A stretch of 64,000 nt of DNA from Cristatella mucedo (Eukaryota; Bryozoa; Phylactolaemata; Cristatellidae): contig WPIO01000033.1 in the NCBI GenBank assembly GCA_009760855.2, forward strand, positions 1,962,501 to 2,026,500. The letters run 5' to 3'. The position numbers and the translations under genes were made by a program. The first letter of the stretch is position 1, and every line of letters begins with the position of its first letter. Positions 36,478-47,937 of the stretch are shown in pieces. Under the pieces are notes generated by a model. That model saw only the letters and a list, made by a program, of their open reading frames with translations. It did not search any database and was not told the DNA's origin.

Positions 36478-38095
36478 TTTTACCTGTAGACCTAGGCATG
36501 CGACTTGAGTAGGATCGTTCCTCGGTGTCCACTTGCTACAGGCACTGCAGCACACACACATCACCCTTCTCGAGTCGGCTGGTCGTTGCTGCCACCGAAA
36601 GCCGCTGGTAGTTGTCTGCTAACGTGGCCTACCACTTTGCCTTCGTGCCTGCCTTACCCTCCGGATAGAGTGGGGTGGGTGGCACAAGGCAGGCAGATCA
36701 TCGACATATCGTCTCTCATATTCCGTTGCACCTGGCAACGTCTGCCACTGTCCTGCCGCCATCTGCCCGAGTGATGCTCGACGGCACTGAAGGACTATGC
36801 TTGTATGACAGTGGTATGCCATGCCCTTGCTCTGCTAGGCTAATTGAGTGTGTCGGCCGGAAACCAGCCGACTGTGTGCCCTCGCCAGCAATACTGTCAT
36901 CGCCAGCAATGCTGTCATCGGGCAGAAGATGTTGCCAAACAGGTGTTTCCTCTCCCTTCCCAACCTCTTTGTGCTAATACGTTCACTGTGTTGGTAACCA
37001 CAAGGTCTCTGCTGAGTATCTGCCAGGCACCCGGATCCCTTCCGGTAGCCGTTCTGAGTGGCGCTCTCACTGTCCATTTGCTGCATAGTGCCCAGCCCAA
37101 GCGACTGTCTGGGGAATGTGGCTATACTGTTGGCGATCAACTGGATCGTGCTCGTCTCCAGCTCAGCAGCTCATATTGTTACGCAGTAGAACTTAATACT
37201 CTTCTTTACCTATTCCTCCGTTCATTCTATCGTCAGCATCTGCTATGTGTTCGTCTGCTAAGAAACATGTTTCGGTTTCTGTCAGAAGCGTTTTTATTGA
37301 TTGTTTGAAGCCGTCACGTTCTGGGCATCAGCCATCCCTTCAGCCCAGTGCAGGGCGACTCGGCCTATGCACCTGTGTGTTGCCGAGCAGGGAAACAATG
37401 CTCGAAAAAAAATAGGTTCGCTCAAGCAGTAGCAGGGCGCTGCACGGTAGCATTCACCTTTCTGTCAGGTTTCATGCTATTTCATTCGTGCTAGTTTCTT
37501 CCCCAGTGCATCACTGTCTCTGATTCAAGCAGGTCGGTTGTATTGTTTAGAGAGCCACGGCCGTGTTCAACAATGCACACGCTCGCCCTTGCGATCGAGA
37601 AGTGTTGTGTGTTGGTCGGAGCTTTTTCACCTTGGTTCCGTAAGAAACCCTGGAGAGCACATGAGTATGGCCGTGGTGGTGCAGCTATCCTGCTAGTGTC
37701 AGGTCCTGTATCTCTGCATACCATCGGAGGCCTGAGGCTCTCAACCCCTAAGTAAATGCTTGGCACTCCTGAATGGCTTGTCCGGTGGCATAATGGCTGG
37801 CAAGTAACTGCATTGGCAGTAGTGGCATGGATTTTTTATCTAGGATGTAGATCTCAAGAAGACTCCCAGAGCGAATTCATCATGCTGGCAACCATGGCAC
37901 ATTTGGTTTCGACGGTCGGTTGGATCCTATCAGCTGCAGCATGCCACAGATTTAATGGAGAACAGCATCGAATAGTCAGTTTTTTTGCAAGAGGAATCTG
38001 TGTGATTTGCTGCAGTACGTGGCTGAGCTGCGACTGCAGCGCAAGCTAGCCTATTATTTATTACATTTTAATAAAAGTTAATTTGTGCATAAGCA
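36478..38095 (+). other. Probable 3' UTR of the amine oxidase
   Basis: About 1.6 kb without recognised repeats, ending at a canonical poly(A) signal. It contains open frames at 36844-37308 (154 aa) and 37756-38049 (97 aa, with two hydrophobic stretches), but neither has a motif I recognise, so a separate small gene is possible but unsupported. A short direct repeat (CGCCAGCAATACTGTCAT and CGCCAGCAATGCTGTCAT) lies at about 36883-36918. Confidence 0.5.
38070..38075 (+). promoter_or_regulatory. Poly(A) signal AATAAA
   Basis: First clear AATAAA on the + strand downstream of the amine oxidase stop; the likely end of that transcript. Confidence 0.6.
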
Positions 38096-38286
38096 GGTGT
38101 GCTTATTTTAGCAGGTGATAGAAATTGTATTTGTATACACATATGCAAATAGTTTTATTTAGGATTCGTCAAAGCAAAGAAAAAAATTCAAAAGCCTGAC
38201 GTATATCGATAGGTTCTTCGTGGCTTTCAATCTTGCTTGCAAACCATGAAAAATTGCCTGCACCGAAGCTGAACCCTCGACTGAAT

Positions 38287-38360
38287 ACATAATAATAATA
38301 CACTTGATAGAGTGCCCTCATAGAACTCAATCTCTCTGTAGGCGCTTTACATATGTACGA
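38287..38360 (-). mobile_element. LINE-I 3' tail fragment
   Basis: AATAATAATACACTTGATAG, GTGCCCTCATAGAACTCAAT, CTCTGTAGGCGCTTTACATA in reverse orientation; body absent. Confidence 0.8.
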
Positions 38361-38734
38361 AGTGCAACTACAGTACCGCTGGTCTAAGCATTGCTTAGAT
38401 TCATGCAGTGGCTCAAGGTTTCTCAATTTCTATATAACGAACTAGAATTGAAGCTGATGTTTCAATTTTAAGTTTTGAATTCTGATTGAGGGATTAGTGG
38501 TAATGGGCTTGTCATAGTTTGGAGACTTTTGCATCAATAGATCCTAATGCACTCATACTTAGTCCTCGTTCTTACCTCAAGAACACCTATTGCTTACACA
38601 GAAAAGGAAAATCGCCAGCGCATGTTGGCTATCGCCTAGCTATCCACCGCATCCACCCGTCACAGATTCAGGTGTCAGAATCTTTTTTCAGCCCACTGCA
38701 GAGTCTGGATTTTTAGTGACTCAGCACGTTGTAC

Positions 38735-38945
38735 CTAAATAAATAAATACTTGCTGATTTTAACAGCCTCTTTTTGTATAGCGACAGAAGAGCCTTTACG
38801 GCTATCACCACCACTTGCAGTGGTGCTATCACCACCACTTGCAGTGGCGATAAAGGATCACCCACCAGAGGATTCGAACATACGACCTCGGGGCCGAGGT
38901 CGTGAAAAGCAACCGCCTTACCTAGTGAGCCATTACGACTCACCT
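38735..38945 (-). mobile_element. SINE-A copy with internal duplication
   Basis: A complete reverse-strand SINE-A (tail AAATAAATAAATAC on the left, head GAGCCATTACGACTC on the right). The segment GCTATCACCACCACTTGCAG occurs twice in tandem (about 38802-38848). Confidence 0.88.
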
Positions 38946-39907
38946 ATTATAACTCCGTACTAATTATGATAGAAGCACCGAGAAATAGTCGAAATCAACG
39001 GATTCAACGTCCCTTTTCATTCGACCACGTTTCAGTCAGTCAACGAGCACAGCTAATAGTTGTTGAAAACTGCAGAGATATCAAGTGTGATCTACTAGCC
39101 GTTCAAAAGGCATATTTCCACCATCTCGCTTTCAGCGGTTCCTCTACCTATTGTGATATGCCAGCACTATTCATGTACAACAGCTGACTCACCTACGTCA
39201 CTCAGTATCTCTGAAAAGTGGTAATAGCTATCTTGAACGAATTTCAGACTTGACTAAAGAATCAAAAAGCTAGCTGCTAAAGAAAGAACAGGGATATTTT
39301 TATCTGGCTGAGAGATTTAAAAATCGTTTCCTAATGGAGTTCGAACTTTGTTCGTACTCGATAGATCGATAACAGTTAATGAAAATTATTATGTCCTAAG
39401 CTGACGCTCTAACACCAAGCAAGCGCAGGTAAACAAACTACACCGAAGGGGTCTTCAACACTCCTGTATTCCGTCGGCGATCGCAGCGTTACACTCCACA
39501 GCAGTTCTCCCTTCCCACCTGGCAGATTCACCCTTGTAAAAACAGTAACTCATGAACCCGTGTAACCCATTAATAAATAAACCCATTCGCCCATAATAAG
39601 CCATAAAATCACCTGCAGTGATCTCAAGATCAGCAGCAATACACTCAAGATCAAAACAACACGCAGCATCCACTCAAACGAAAAAGCACTTGACAACACT
39701 GTCGAAGTTTAGCAACCGCCTTTACACATAACCAGCTCTTGAACGAATTCACATGTATTGTGCCACGAACGGATGAGCTACTGGCAAACTAATTCTGCAA
39801 CTGCCTGGATGCAAAATTGTTCCAGTCACTTTGATGGCCCACAAAAGATAGCTGCTTGCCACTGGATTAGTGCAGAAGGTACTGACTGTTTTGAGGCCGA
39901 GATGTTA

Positions 39908-40430
39908 ATAATAATAATACATTTGTTATAGCGCCCTCAGACAACTCAATTTCTTTCTAGGCACTTTACATTTACTGCAAAGGAAGCATGATCGAATGGT
40001 TAGTGCTACCATGCTCAATGACAGCAAGCAAGCAGGATTAGAGGTGACATGCACAGGGTCTGCAAATATGACTAGTCGCAGCATGCAGAGTGTCAGCACG
40101 CATAACCACACAGACACAATCACATGGACACACATTAAGGCTGCGATAGAGATGCATTTTTAGCTTATTTTTAAATGTGGCCAAGTTAGGGGGTGTCTTG
40201 ACGCAAGTCGGAAGTGAGTTCCAGGCTTTGGGAGCACACGAACTATAGACACGGACTCCAAAGAATTTGAGGTTCGTACGAGGTACGATTAGATTCCGAA
40301 AAGTGGGTGATACGATGCTTAGCCTGGTTGGGGAAAAGATCTCGTAGGTAGACTGGAGCCGAAGAATGAGGAACCTCGAACGAGTCGCCACGCCAAGGTT
40401 GGTTGTGGGGTCAGCGGGTAAAGCATTCAG
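39908..40430 (-). mobile_element. LINE-I relic (RT C-terminus, 3' UTR, tail)
   Basis: Tail AATAATAATACATTTG on the left, hairpin, 3' UTR with GCATGC blocks, then the RT C-terminus in reverse: NLKFFGVRVYSSCAPKAWNS and LPTCVKTPPNLATFKNKLK (about 40140-40285). One continuous open frame of 147 codons survives at 40038-40481. Confidence 0.85.
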
Positions 40431-40727
40431 CGATAGTCTGGCCATAATAAGCTTTAATAGTAATAACAAAAGATCGTTCAAGCAGGAAAATCGGCCACTT
40501 GTGAGTTACACGTCTATTCTGGGTGTCACGAGTGCACAGCCTAGTATTCCAGTGAAAGGTCACTTTGAAACAGGCCACCCAGATTGCTCTCAGATGCTAC
40601 AGGAGGTTCGCTGACCAATTCCATTTTGAGGATTAGGCTCTCCACAGCGTGAGTAACCCTAGGCTTGATCATAACTAGCAACTTAGTTTTGCTGTCACTC
40701 GATTTGAGAAACTTTCTGCCATATGCC

Positions 40728-40856
40728 GAGCTGGCTTGGTCCAGCGGTTAAGGTGCTCACCCCGACCAAGGTCCGGCTGAGGTCGTGGGCTCGAGCCCCG
40801 AGGCATATGTGAAGCGCCTGAATAGTGATTAAGTTCAGTGAGCGCTATACAAATTA

Positions 40857-40858
<2 letters not shown>
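40728..40858 (+). mobile_element. SINE-B copy (well preserved)
   Basis: GCCGAGCTGGCTTGGTCCAG, CGGTTAAGGTGCTCACCCCG, GAGGTCGTGGGCTCGAGCCC, CATATGTGAAGCGCCTGAAT, then AGCGCTATACAAATTAC, directly followed by a TA repeat. Confidence 0.9.

Positions 40859-40859
<1 letters not shown>

Positions 40860-40897
<38 letters not shown>
40860..40897. repeat. (TA)n microsatellite at a SINE-B tail
   Basis: About 19 TA units starting right at the 3' end of the SINE-B copy at 40728. Confidence 0.95.
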
Positions 40898-40900
<3 letters not shown>

Positions 40901-41919
40901 TGAGTCATAAATACATGTTATAGAGGAATTAAATTAGTTCCGGGTGCTGGGATGGAAGGAGTCCAAGCAGAGGTACATTAGTGCCTCGTCTGTAAAAAAT
41001 GTCTCGATTTTTTGTGCCCGTCGATAACATCGGCGCGGGAGTTTACACTGTGGATAGAAGTGGGCTAAACGCGGCTCTCCGGATATATAGTTCTTTAATG
41101 GTCATCGGAAGGCCGTTGACCGGTGTCATCGATGTTTTGTAATCTGCCAGATAATAATTTCAATAACAACAGATGTGATCTATACCGTTGCAGAGCGTTG
41201 CAGGTGATGTCAATACAAGATAATAGGTGCTCAAGAATAACTTCCGTGATCGATGGTATCAACACTTTTGAAAGATCCAGCCGAACTCACAGAGACAAAC
41301 TAGTCAGTACCAGAATGTTGGTATGCTTGAGAACGCCGTTAAAACCTCACAAACGGGCTGACTCGGGTTATGACTGGAAAGCTTTCATTTTGAGACATGA
41401 AGCTTAACATGAGACCATATAGCTTTTGACTCTAAGCCTGCCCAAAGTATACTGTCAGATACTAGATCTGCGGTTCCGATTATAAGAGTTTTTTGTTCAT
41501 TTTAAACAGAGCACTCACAACTGGAGTCGGTAAGGTAAGCGTGCACAGGATGTTATGAAACACTCGCGAATAGTGATAAAACTAAAAAACTACAGTAGTT
41601 AAACTTGTGGTAAAGAAATTGCTAACATATTAGGATCACATTTTCCAAAGTCTGATAATAGTCGGTTGGCCGGTCGGTCGCAATACATTCTCAACTCATC
41701 CTACTTTTATCTTGTAGCTCGAGACGTTTGAAATTTGGTATACATGTAGATGGCCAAGGCATACGACGATATAAGCTTAATGTGAATAATTCCAAATAAG
41801 TCAGGGACACCCGCCTTGGACCAAATGTCACTGGTCTCGTTTTCTTGCAACATCTTCGCCAATTCAAACAATTTTGAGCCTTATTTGGAGATCTTACTTT
41901 TATTACTAAGTATCAATGG

Positions 41920-42052
41920 TATGGTCTTGCGGTTAAGGTGCTCGCTCCGACCAAGGTCGGACTGAGGTCGTGGGCCCGGGCCTCAAGGCATAAGTGAAGC
42001 GCCTGAATAGAGATTGTTCTCTTGGGGCGCTACATAAATGAATTATGTTTTT
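41920..42052 (+). mobile_element. SINE-B copy
   Basis: ATGGTCTTGCGGTTAAGGTG, CCAAGGTCGGACTGAGGTCG, then GTGAAGCGCCTGAATAGAGA, TTGGGGCGCTACATAAATGA. Confidence 0.85.
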
Positions 42053-42584
42053 TAAACTGACAAGTGGGAAAAACTCACAAAAGCGTCCGAAACCGCTATA
42101 TTTTGGTAGCCAAAGTTTTCATAGTGAGCAGCTAACATTGAAGACTGCTGAAATGATATGGTTTGGTAAATTCTTCTCGACGTAAACACGAAACCTAACC
42201 AACTTGAAGTACGGTGGGCGATGGCCAGACAAGGGAGGTCACCTTACGCATTCGTACCAAAAGCACATGTATCAGGAATGTACTTTGCTTTGATTCATCC
42301 AAGCTTTCGAATTATCTCAACTGACTAGCTGCAAGTATCGATAACATCCGCATATCGAAGGCAGCAAATTTTCTTACATCAAATGAAAACTAGTGATGGG
42401 CAAACTAAGTGTAATTCAGATATCGAAAAGCGTAACGCTAAAAATAGGCTCTGCCAGCATATCTTTTTTGGATCTGCACGAAATCTAGGCCTATTGTTCC
42501 TAAGTAACCTTTCGTTAGACATCAACTCCACAGTGAAGTCTGCCTACTTTCAGCTATGTAAAAGCTAAAATTTAGTATTGTTCT

Positions 42585-43112
42585 GACATAGATTGAACAT
42601 CTAAGTTGGTCCATGCATTTATGACACCCAGTATAGACTTATGTAACTCACTGCTTGAATGCCAATGTAAATCATGCTCTAACCGCTGTTGCAAAATCGT
42701 GCAGCTAGGCTTGTCTGTCGCGAGCCGTTGACTCCTCTCACCGACCTGCAATGGTTCTCGAACGACTTTATTACCCACTTTTCAGTTCTTTTTATTAATT
42801 GGAACCAGCATAAGTTTTTTATCTACCTCAACATTAAGATCGTCACTAGCTTTTCGGAATCTGTTTACCTATACCTCATAAATCTTTTGAAGTGACTTAA
42901 GTTCGGATGCTCATAACTCATCCACAACCAGTCACTTTTATGACTTGTTCACATTAACTATACTTGCATGCAGACCCTGTGCATGTAACCCCTAACCATG
43001 TAATCCTTTCGTCTAATCAGGCTGCTCAACACCCTATCGTGCTTCCTTTGCAGCAAATGTTAAGCGCCGGATAGATTTTAGTTCTCCGAGGGCACAATGT
43101 AAATTTATTATT
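42585..43112 (+). mobile_element. LINE-I relic
   Basis: Frames give TPSIDLCNSLLECQ-like and LQNRAARLV strings (about 42630-42715), which are LINE RT C-terminal signatures. The 3' UTR (GCATGCAGACCCTGTGCATG) and tail (TTAAGCGCCGGATAGATTTT, TTATTATTATTAAT) follow. Confidence 0.75.
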
Positions 43113-43279
43113 ATTAATCATAAGCACACAACTAGCTTATTTAGTCATTGATGCTAACACTGTAAATATGCTGGGAACGGATGTTATCTGCCAATACGAT
43201 CAGTTAAACCGCACAACTGCATAATGAATACCATAAGCCGGCTTAAACCAGTGACAAGTGCATTGTGACAAAATTGACG

Positions 43280-43285
43280 TTTATT
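43280..43285 (-). promoter_or_regulatory. RPS7: RPS7 poly(A) signal
   Basis: AATAAA on the reverse strand, 9 bases past the RPS7 stop, giving a 3' UTR of only a few tens of bases, as is common for ribosomal protein mRNAs. Confidence 0.75.
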
Positions 43286-43293
43286 GCCTCAAT

Positions 43294-43371
43294 CTACAGC
43301 ATGTACTCCGGAAACTCAAAAGCCACGTCTTTCCCAGTCAACTTCTTATAAACAGAGGCGAATGTGTCCAA
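43294..43371 (-). CDS. RPS7: RPS7 last coding exon
   Basis: Acceptor TTTTCAG; encodes [20 protein letters not shown] then PEYML and a TAG stop. Confidence 0.96.
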   Translation of the reverse strand: MDTFASVYKKLTGKDVAFEFPEYML

Positions 43372-46273
43372 CTGAAAAGAAAATTACGTGAAAGCATCAG
43401 TTGCAAGCCAAAATAGACTAGTAAGAGAAGTTACAAAGAGAAATAGTAATAAGATTACAAGCATGCTCCAAGCATTATGTACATAAACACAAATACCTTG
43501 TGTTCAACATTAGTCTGCTGGTTTTTATCCAGATACACCTTGAACTGCCTCGAGCCATCAAGCTTAATCTTGATTCGCTTGCCAACAATCTCGGCAGGAT
43601 AGCAGAGGTCGTCCAGAATAGCTTCATGAACGGCTGTCAGTGTTCGGCTGAAATCCAGGTGAGGTGCATTACACTTACATTCAGATTAGTTACTAAATGC
43701 TATTAGTTATATTGAAATGTAACCCCGTTTACCACACATACCTTCTGGGTCGTTTTTGCTTTTGTTTCGTCTTAGACTTTCTTGTTGGCTTAGGCAGAAT
43801 TCGCCTCTGAGCAATAAACACAACGTGCTTGCCACTGAATTTTTTTTCCAATTCTCGGACAAGACGGGTCTGGATCTTTTGGTAAGCCTTTAGCTGAGGC
43901 ACAGGCACAAATATAACTATGGACTTCTTTCCTCCTACATCGACTTCCTACAAAATCGCAGCATTCATGCAAATCACTCAAGCTAGCAACAGGTATGGGA
44001 TAAGCTCACGGTGAAGTCAGATTTAACAACTTTTAGCTCAGCATAACACAAACGTAGAGCTTTGTATCAAGCTGCTCTGCTAAAACAGAACCAGCCTTGT
44101 GTCAACACAGTAAATATTCAACCGTGCCTTACACTTCAAAGAAAGTTCATACACAATCAATTTCTCATTCAAGTTAGCCAGCCAGCATGCACAAGCTAGC
44201 ACGACTAGCTCAGTCAAATTCAGCTTTATGTGGGCCTACTCGATTGCATTTACTTAAATTAAGGACAGCACTGCCCAGGGCAAACATAAGAGCTCTTAAA
44301 AGCACATGTAGAGTTTGTTATGCTTTACCAGACTCCGACTAGATAGATTAACTATGCTCAGCAGCTGCAAAGAAACTAGTCATTTAAATCAGCCTAGACA
44401 CCTCTTAGGTCGTCAGCTTCGATTTTCAGATCAAACAAGATTTCAGTCAATATGATTACCGACAATACTTTAATCGGGGAATAAACACGATAAACACATT
44501 ACTCAACAATTGGCTTGCTTGCATGAGTCAAATGCCTAAAAAGAAATGGGTTCTCTTAAGGAGCTACACAATTATAAAATCAAATTGTGTGGAATGGGTC
44601 ATCAGGTATTCAAACTCAAGGTAAAAATCATACAGCACGATAAGATTAAGACCAGCTGTTAACTCGTGCACCAAAAGGTTTGAATGGGGATGCACTGATC
44701 ACATACAAACAAGTGCATGTTAACACCATGATCGACGACACAAAATCCAAGGCCAGACAGCATTTTCTGGAAAAGAGAATTAAATCATTCTGCTGAACAA
44801 TTTCATAGGCGTACTTGCTTTCCGAATGCATGCACTAAAACGAAATTCACTTCTCAAAATCATGTCAATTTTAGTAATACATGCACATATATGGTTTAAT
44901 CATTTTAAGAATTACCCAAGTCTTCTACAGTTGTTTCTATGTATAAACAAATATTTCTTTAAACTGGTAACACAACTGGCTTATTTTTCTTCACTTGCTA
45001 GTTATGCCATTAATTTTCCAGATTTGGCCAACCCTGCACCGAATGTTGACATTAGGTATGGGGTTTCCGGGTTTAGCACTGTATATAAACTATTATATAT
45101 TGGCATTTACTTCAAACCCTTGGGAGCTATCGCTTAGCAAATTACTTTCTTTGTACTCGCATGCCAGGAAAACTTCACATTTGCCAGTTGCTCTACATTG
45201 ATCTACAGATCGCTAACTGCGCAACCTTAAGTCATAAATGTGCTGTAGAAAACTAAAAATAAAAGCCAATGCAAGACTAGTACAGTTGGGCTAAACAGCT
45301 ATGCCAACGTCAGCCAAAACGGCCGTCTACATATTGCTTAGACCAACGGAAGACATTCAGAGGAAGAGTTGTCTCGGTTTCCGAAAGGAACTTGGGCTAT
45401 ATATCCCAGAATGTTCTTACAAACTCCTAATGTGAACTTCTAACGGCTTAAACAAGTGACAGCAGGTAATACCGAACAAATAACCCTGCAGCATTAAAGG
45501 CCATGACAGATAAACTCCCAAGGGTGCTATAGGCCAAACACGGCAAACGAAATAAGCCATTTATCACAGCAAATACACTAGGCAGGATCAGCAGCTACAG
45601 AACCTAACGAGCAGAGCAGGTCTAATCTCATGCTCATTTGCATCGAACTCAAGCATAAGGTAACCAGACAAATATATGGGACACTTTGCTTAACCGTCAA
45701 CAGTAAAAAATTAGCCTTCAATGCCAGAAACGGATCGCATTACAAGTGCAAGCTGGTAAACTGCTTCATTGCAGCTCGCATAAAGCTAAAATAAAGCCAA
45801 CCACAATTCCAAATATTGACGACGTAGCAAGCTAACATTTCATTAACGAGTGATGCAAAAGGTTGCCTACTAAGCAAAGGTTTACACTTAGGAGCCGAGC
45901 TATGTAGCGAAAGAAGCAGGGCGCTAAAAGACAATCCTCATGCTAGTCGGTAACCTCATAATACTAGTCATCGCTCAGTCGCGCATCCTAATACTAGTCG
46001 GTGACAGACAGCATTGTCAATACGGCTTTAAAATAATAACAGGTCGTGTGCTGGACCCGATATCGTAAATCCCGCAACGGAACATGCGGCAGTAGAGGGC
46101 GACTAGAACACCAATGCATGAGCTACCTTAGCTGCTGTGATGTTCAATTCCCTTAGCTGTGCTTTCAGGTCACTGTTCACTTCTAATTCCAACAGTGCCT
46201 GCGATATTGACTGCTCAAACTCATCAGGCTTCTCGTTAGGAGGTTTTACGATCTTAGCACTTGATGAATACAT
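43294..46273 (-). CDS. RPS7: Small ribosomal subunit protein eS7 (RPS7), four coding exons
   Basis: Coding exons on the reverse strand: 46273-46127, 43947-43742, 43647-43497 and 43371-43294, 582 bases, 193 aa (human is 194). eS7 is a component of the 40S subunit needed for 18S rRNA maturation and translation. Conserved strings seen: [91 protein letters not shown]. All introns are GT-AG and all junctions keep frame. The ATG lies directly after the acceptor of the preceding intron, so the 5' UTR is in a separate exon upstream. Identification is secure. Confidence 0.98.
43497..43647 (-). CDS. RPS7: RPS7 third coding exon
   Basis: Acceptor GGATTTCAG, donor AAGGTATTT. Encodes [14 protein letters not shown] through [20 protein letters not shown] to NVEHK. 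Confidence 0.96.
43742..43947 (-). CDS. RPS7: RPS7 second coding exon
   Basis: Acceptor TTGTAG, donor AAGGTATGTG. Encodes [20 protein letters not shown] through the Lys/Arg-rich [12 protein letters not shown]. Confidence 0.97.
43948..46126 (-). other. RPS7 long intron (2.2 kb)
   Basis: Contains a SINE-B tail fragment at about 44528-44585; otherwise unrecognised. Introns of ribosomal protein genes often host box C/D or H/ACA snoRNAs, but I could not identify one by eye. Confidence 0.7.
44528..44585 (+). mobile_element. SINE-B tail fragment
   Basis: ATGCCTAAAAAGAAATGGGT, TCTCTTAAGGAGCTACACAA matches the SINE-B/LINE-I hairpin tail loosely. Confidence 0.45.
46127..46273 (-). CDS. RPS7: RPS7 first coding exon
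   Basis: Acceptor CTTTTTCAG is immediately followed by the ATG; encodes [20 protein letters not shown] through [10 protein letters not shown]; donor GTAGCT. Confidence 0.96.
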
Positions 46274-46463
46274 CTGAAAAAGACACCGGATACGGGCTAG
46301 GAAATCGCGACACGCAATGAATCCACGGCAGCATCAAGGCCTCACACTAACGCTGATATAAGCAGAAGACCTACTTCTACACGGCTACAGTATCATAAGG
46401 AAGAGATGAAGCTGCAAACGGGCATACGTTTGAATTATTGAAGGCTGCAGCGCCTGCACCTAC

Positions 46464-46490
46464 CGTGCCTCCTGATGGCGGCCGGAAAGG
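46464..46490 (-). promoter_or_regulatory. RPS7: Likely RPS7 5'TOP noncoding exon and start site
   Basis: The reverse strand reads CCTTTCCGGCCGCCATCAGG, AGGCACG, then donor GTAGGT, 190 bases before the first coding exon. A pyrimidine tract followed by a short GC-rich leader is the usual start of ribosomal protein mRNAs (5'TOP), which places growth-dependent translation control on the transcript. The exact start base is inferred. Confidence 0.6.
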
Positions 46491-46830
46491 GCTTGCTTCG
46501 TTCCGCTGGTGTGAGAAAACCTCTCTGAAAGATGGAATTTAATACTAAAAGCATTCAAATAATAATTTAGTTACTTATTTTTATGCTAAAAATGTATTCC
46601 ACACTTAAAGTTTTTCGGACAAACTCAGTGGGTTACAATGACGTCACACGTCAGGTTGCCGCAGTCCGGCGTCTGTAGCAGCGGCGGCAACCCCAAAGAC
46701 GACCAACGTCTTACTCTCGTTACGGACTTGATCATTAGCCTGCAGCCACCGCATTTCATGCTCGCCTGAGCAGCAGTTGGTTTGCTAACGGCATACAAGA
46801 AGGCCAGTGAAGGGCCCCCGAGGGGCTGCA

Positions 46831-47393
46831 ATGCCCCGCGATTATGAACTATCAACGTGACAGCTGAGCCTCGATTGAGAACTATGAGCTTTGCCGATGA
46901 ATGAGGACGTTAATGTTATGACCACACAACCCTCACTAGTTCTGGTAGCTGTAAAACGTATGAAATGTGCAAGAAACGAAGCTAGAAATACGCCGACGAT
47001 AAAACACCACTCAATATTCCGAACGCAGTGCTAGCAATAACTGCGTATTAGTGAAAGCACGACAATAGCCTGCATTTCTACAGCTGATACAACCGGGCGA
47101 CTTCCTGCTGATTCGTTAATAGGCTCACAGCAGCTCACGCTCAGCGCTAGACTCACCGACCGGCAGACCGCTGCACGAAGACCACCACTGAGGTCGGGCA
47201 CAAGCCCTATATAGCAGCAACGTCATAAGTCACGATAACATAATCATTAATCAATAGCAAAAATCATGCGTAATTCTGTTCATAAGCCTCAGCTTATCGC
47301 GGCCATCTCATAAGCGTCCTCATTCATTAGCAAAGCTCATAGTTCTCAATCGAAGCTCAGCTGTCAAATTCATTGTTCATAATCGTGGGGCAT
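46831..47393. mobile_element. Inverted-repeat element (MITE-like, about 90-base arms) upstream of RPS7
   Basis: The left arm begins ATGCCCCGCGATTATGAAC and runs to about 46920; the right arm (about 47300-47393) ends GTTCATAATCGTGGGGCAT. The arms are nearly identical when one is reversed; both contain GACAGCTGAGC, GATTGAGAACTATGAGCTTT and ATGAATGAGGACG. About 380 bases lie between the arms without a transposase frame, so it is nonautonomous. Long arms recall Mutator-like elements, but no target duplication is evident. Confidence 0.75.
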
Positions 47394-47937
47394 TTTTGGA
47401 GAGTTGGTTCAGCTGACGGGCGATTGAAAGTGACAGAACGCTTGTTTTTCCAAGTTGGGCAGTAGAGGGGCATATTCAAGGTACTGCAGCGAAAAACAAA
47501 GGAATATCGTGACGCATGAAAAATAATATATTCTGAGATAGCGGCACAAATCTTACTCCTCATTCAATTTTTAAAGTCATTAATATGTAGTTTTACCTCA
47601 TGGAACGAGCCCTAGGACCCTTATGCTAACTTTTCAAGGCGAGGTACGTAGATGGAAGTTCGACCTCGGCGAGCTGTTATCCGCGTGGAGCGCTTCAGCT
47701 GTAAGTCACTGCTAGACTGGAGCCATTGAAGAGCTTGCAGCAAGAAGACGATGCAATCAAACTCGCTGCACTCGGTCAACAAGTTTGAATGTCAAATTCA
47801 ATCGCTCCGGCAGGAGATTCGAATGCCCAGACAACAACTCCAGGCAACAATCCAGACAACAACCCCAGACAGCAACCTAGGCGAGAGTTTCGCTTGTCCG
47901 GTCCGGAATAGCCAGTGTGTGAGCTAGCTGCCTCACC

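Noticed and set aside
36844-37308. 154-codon open frame after the amine oxidase
   Set aside because: No recognisable motif, overlapping open frames on both strands, and a position fitting a 3' UTR; not called as a gene.
40038-40481. 147-codon reverse open frame as a host gene
   Set aside because: Its core is the LINE-I RT C-terminus, and the rest is LINE-I 3' UTR read through.
43948-46126. snoRNA in the RPS7 intron
   Set aside because: Such introns often host snoRNAs, but I could not find a convincing C/D box pair or H/ACA layout by eye.
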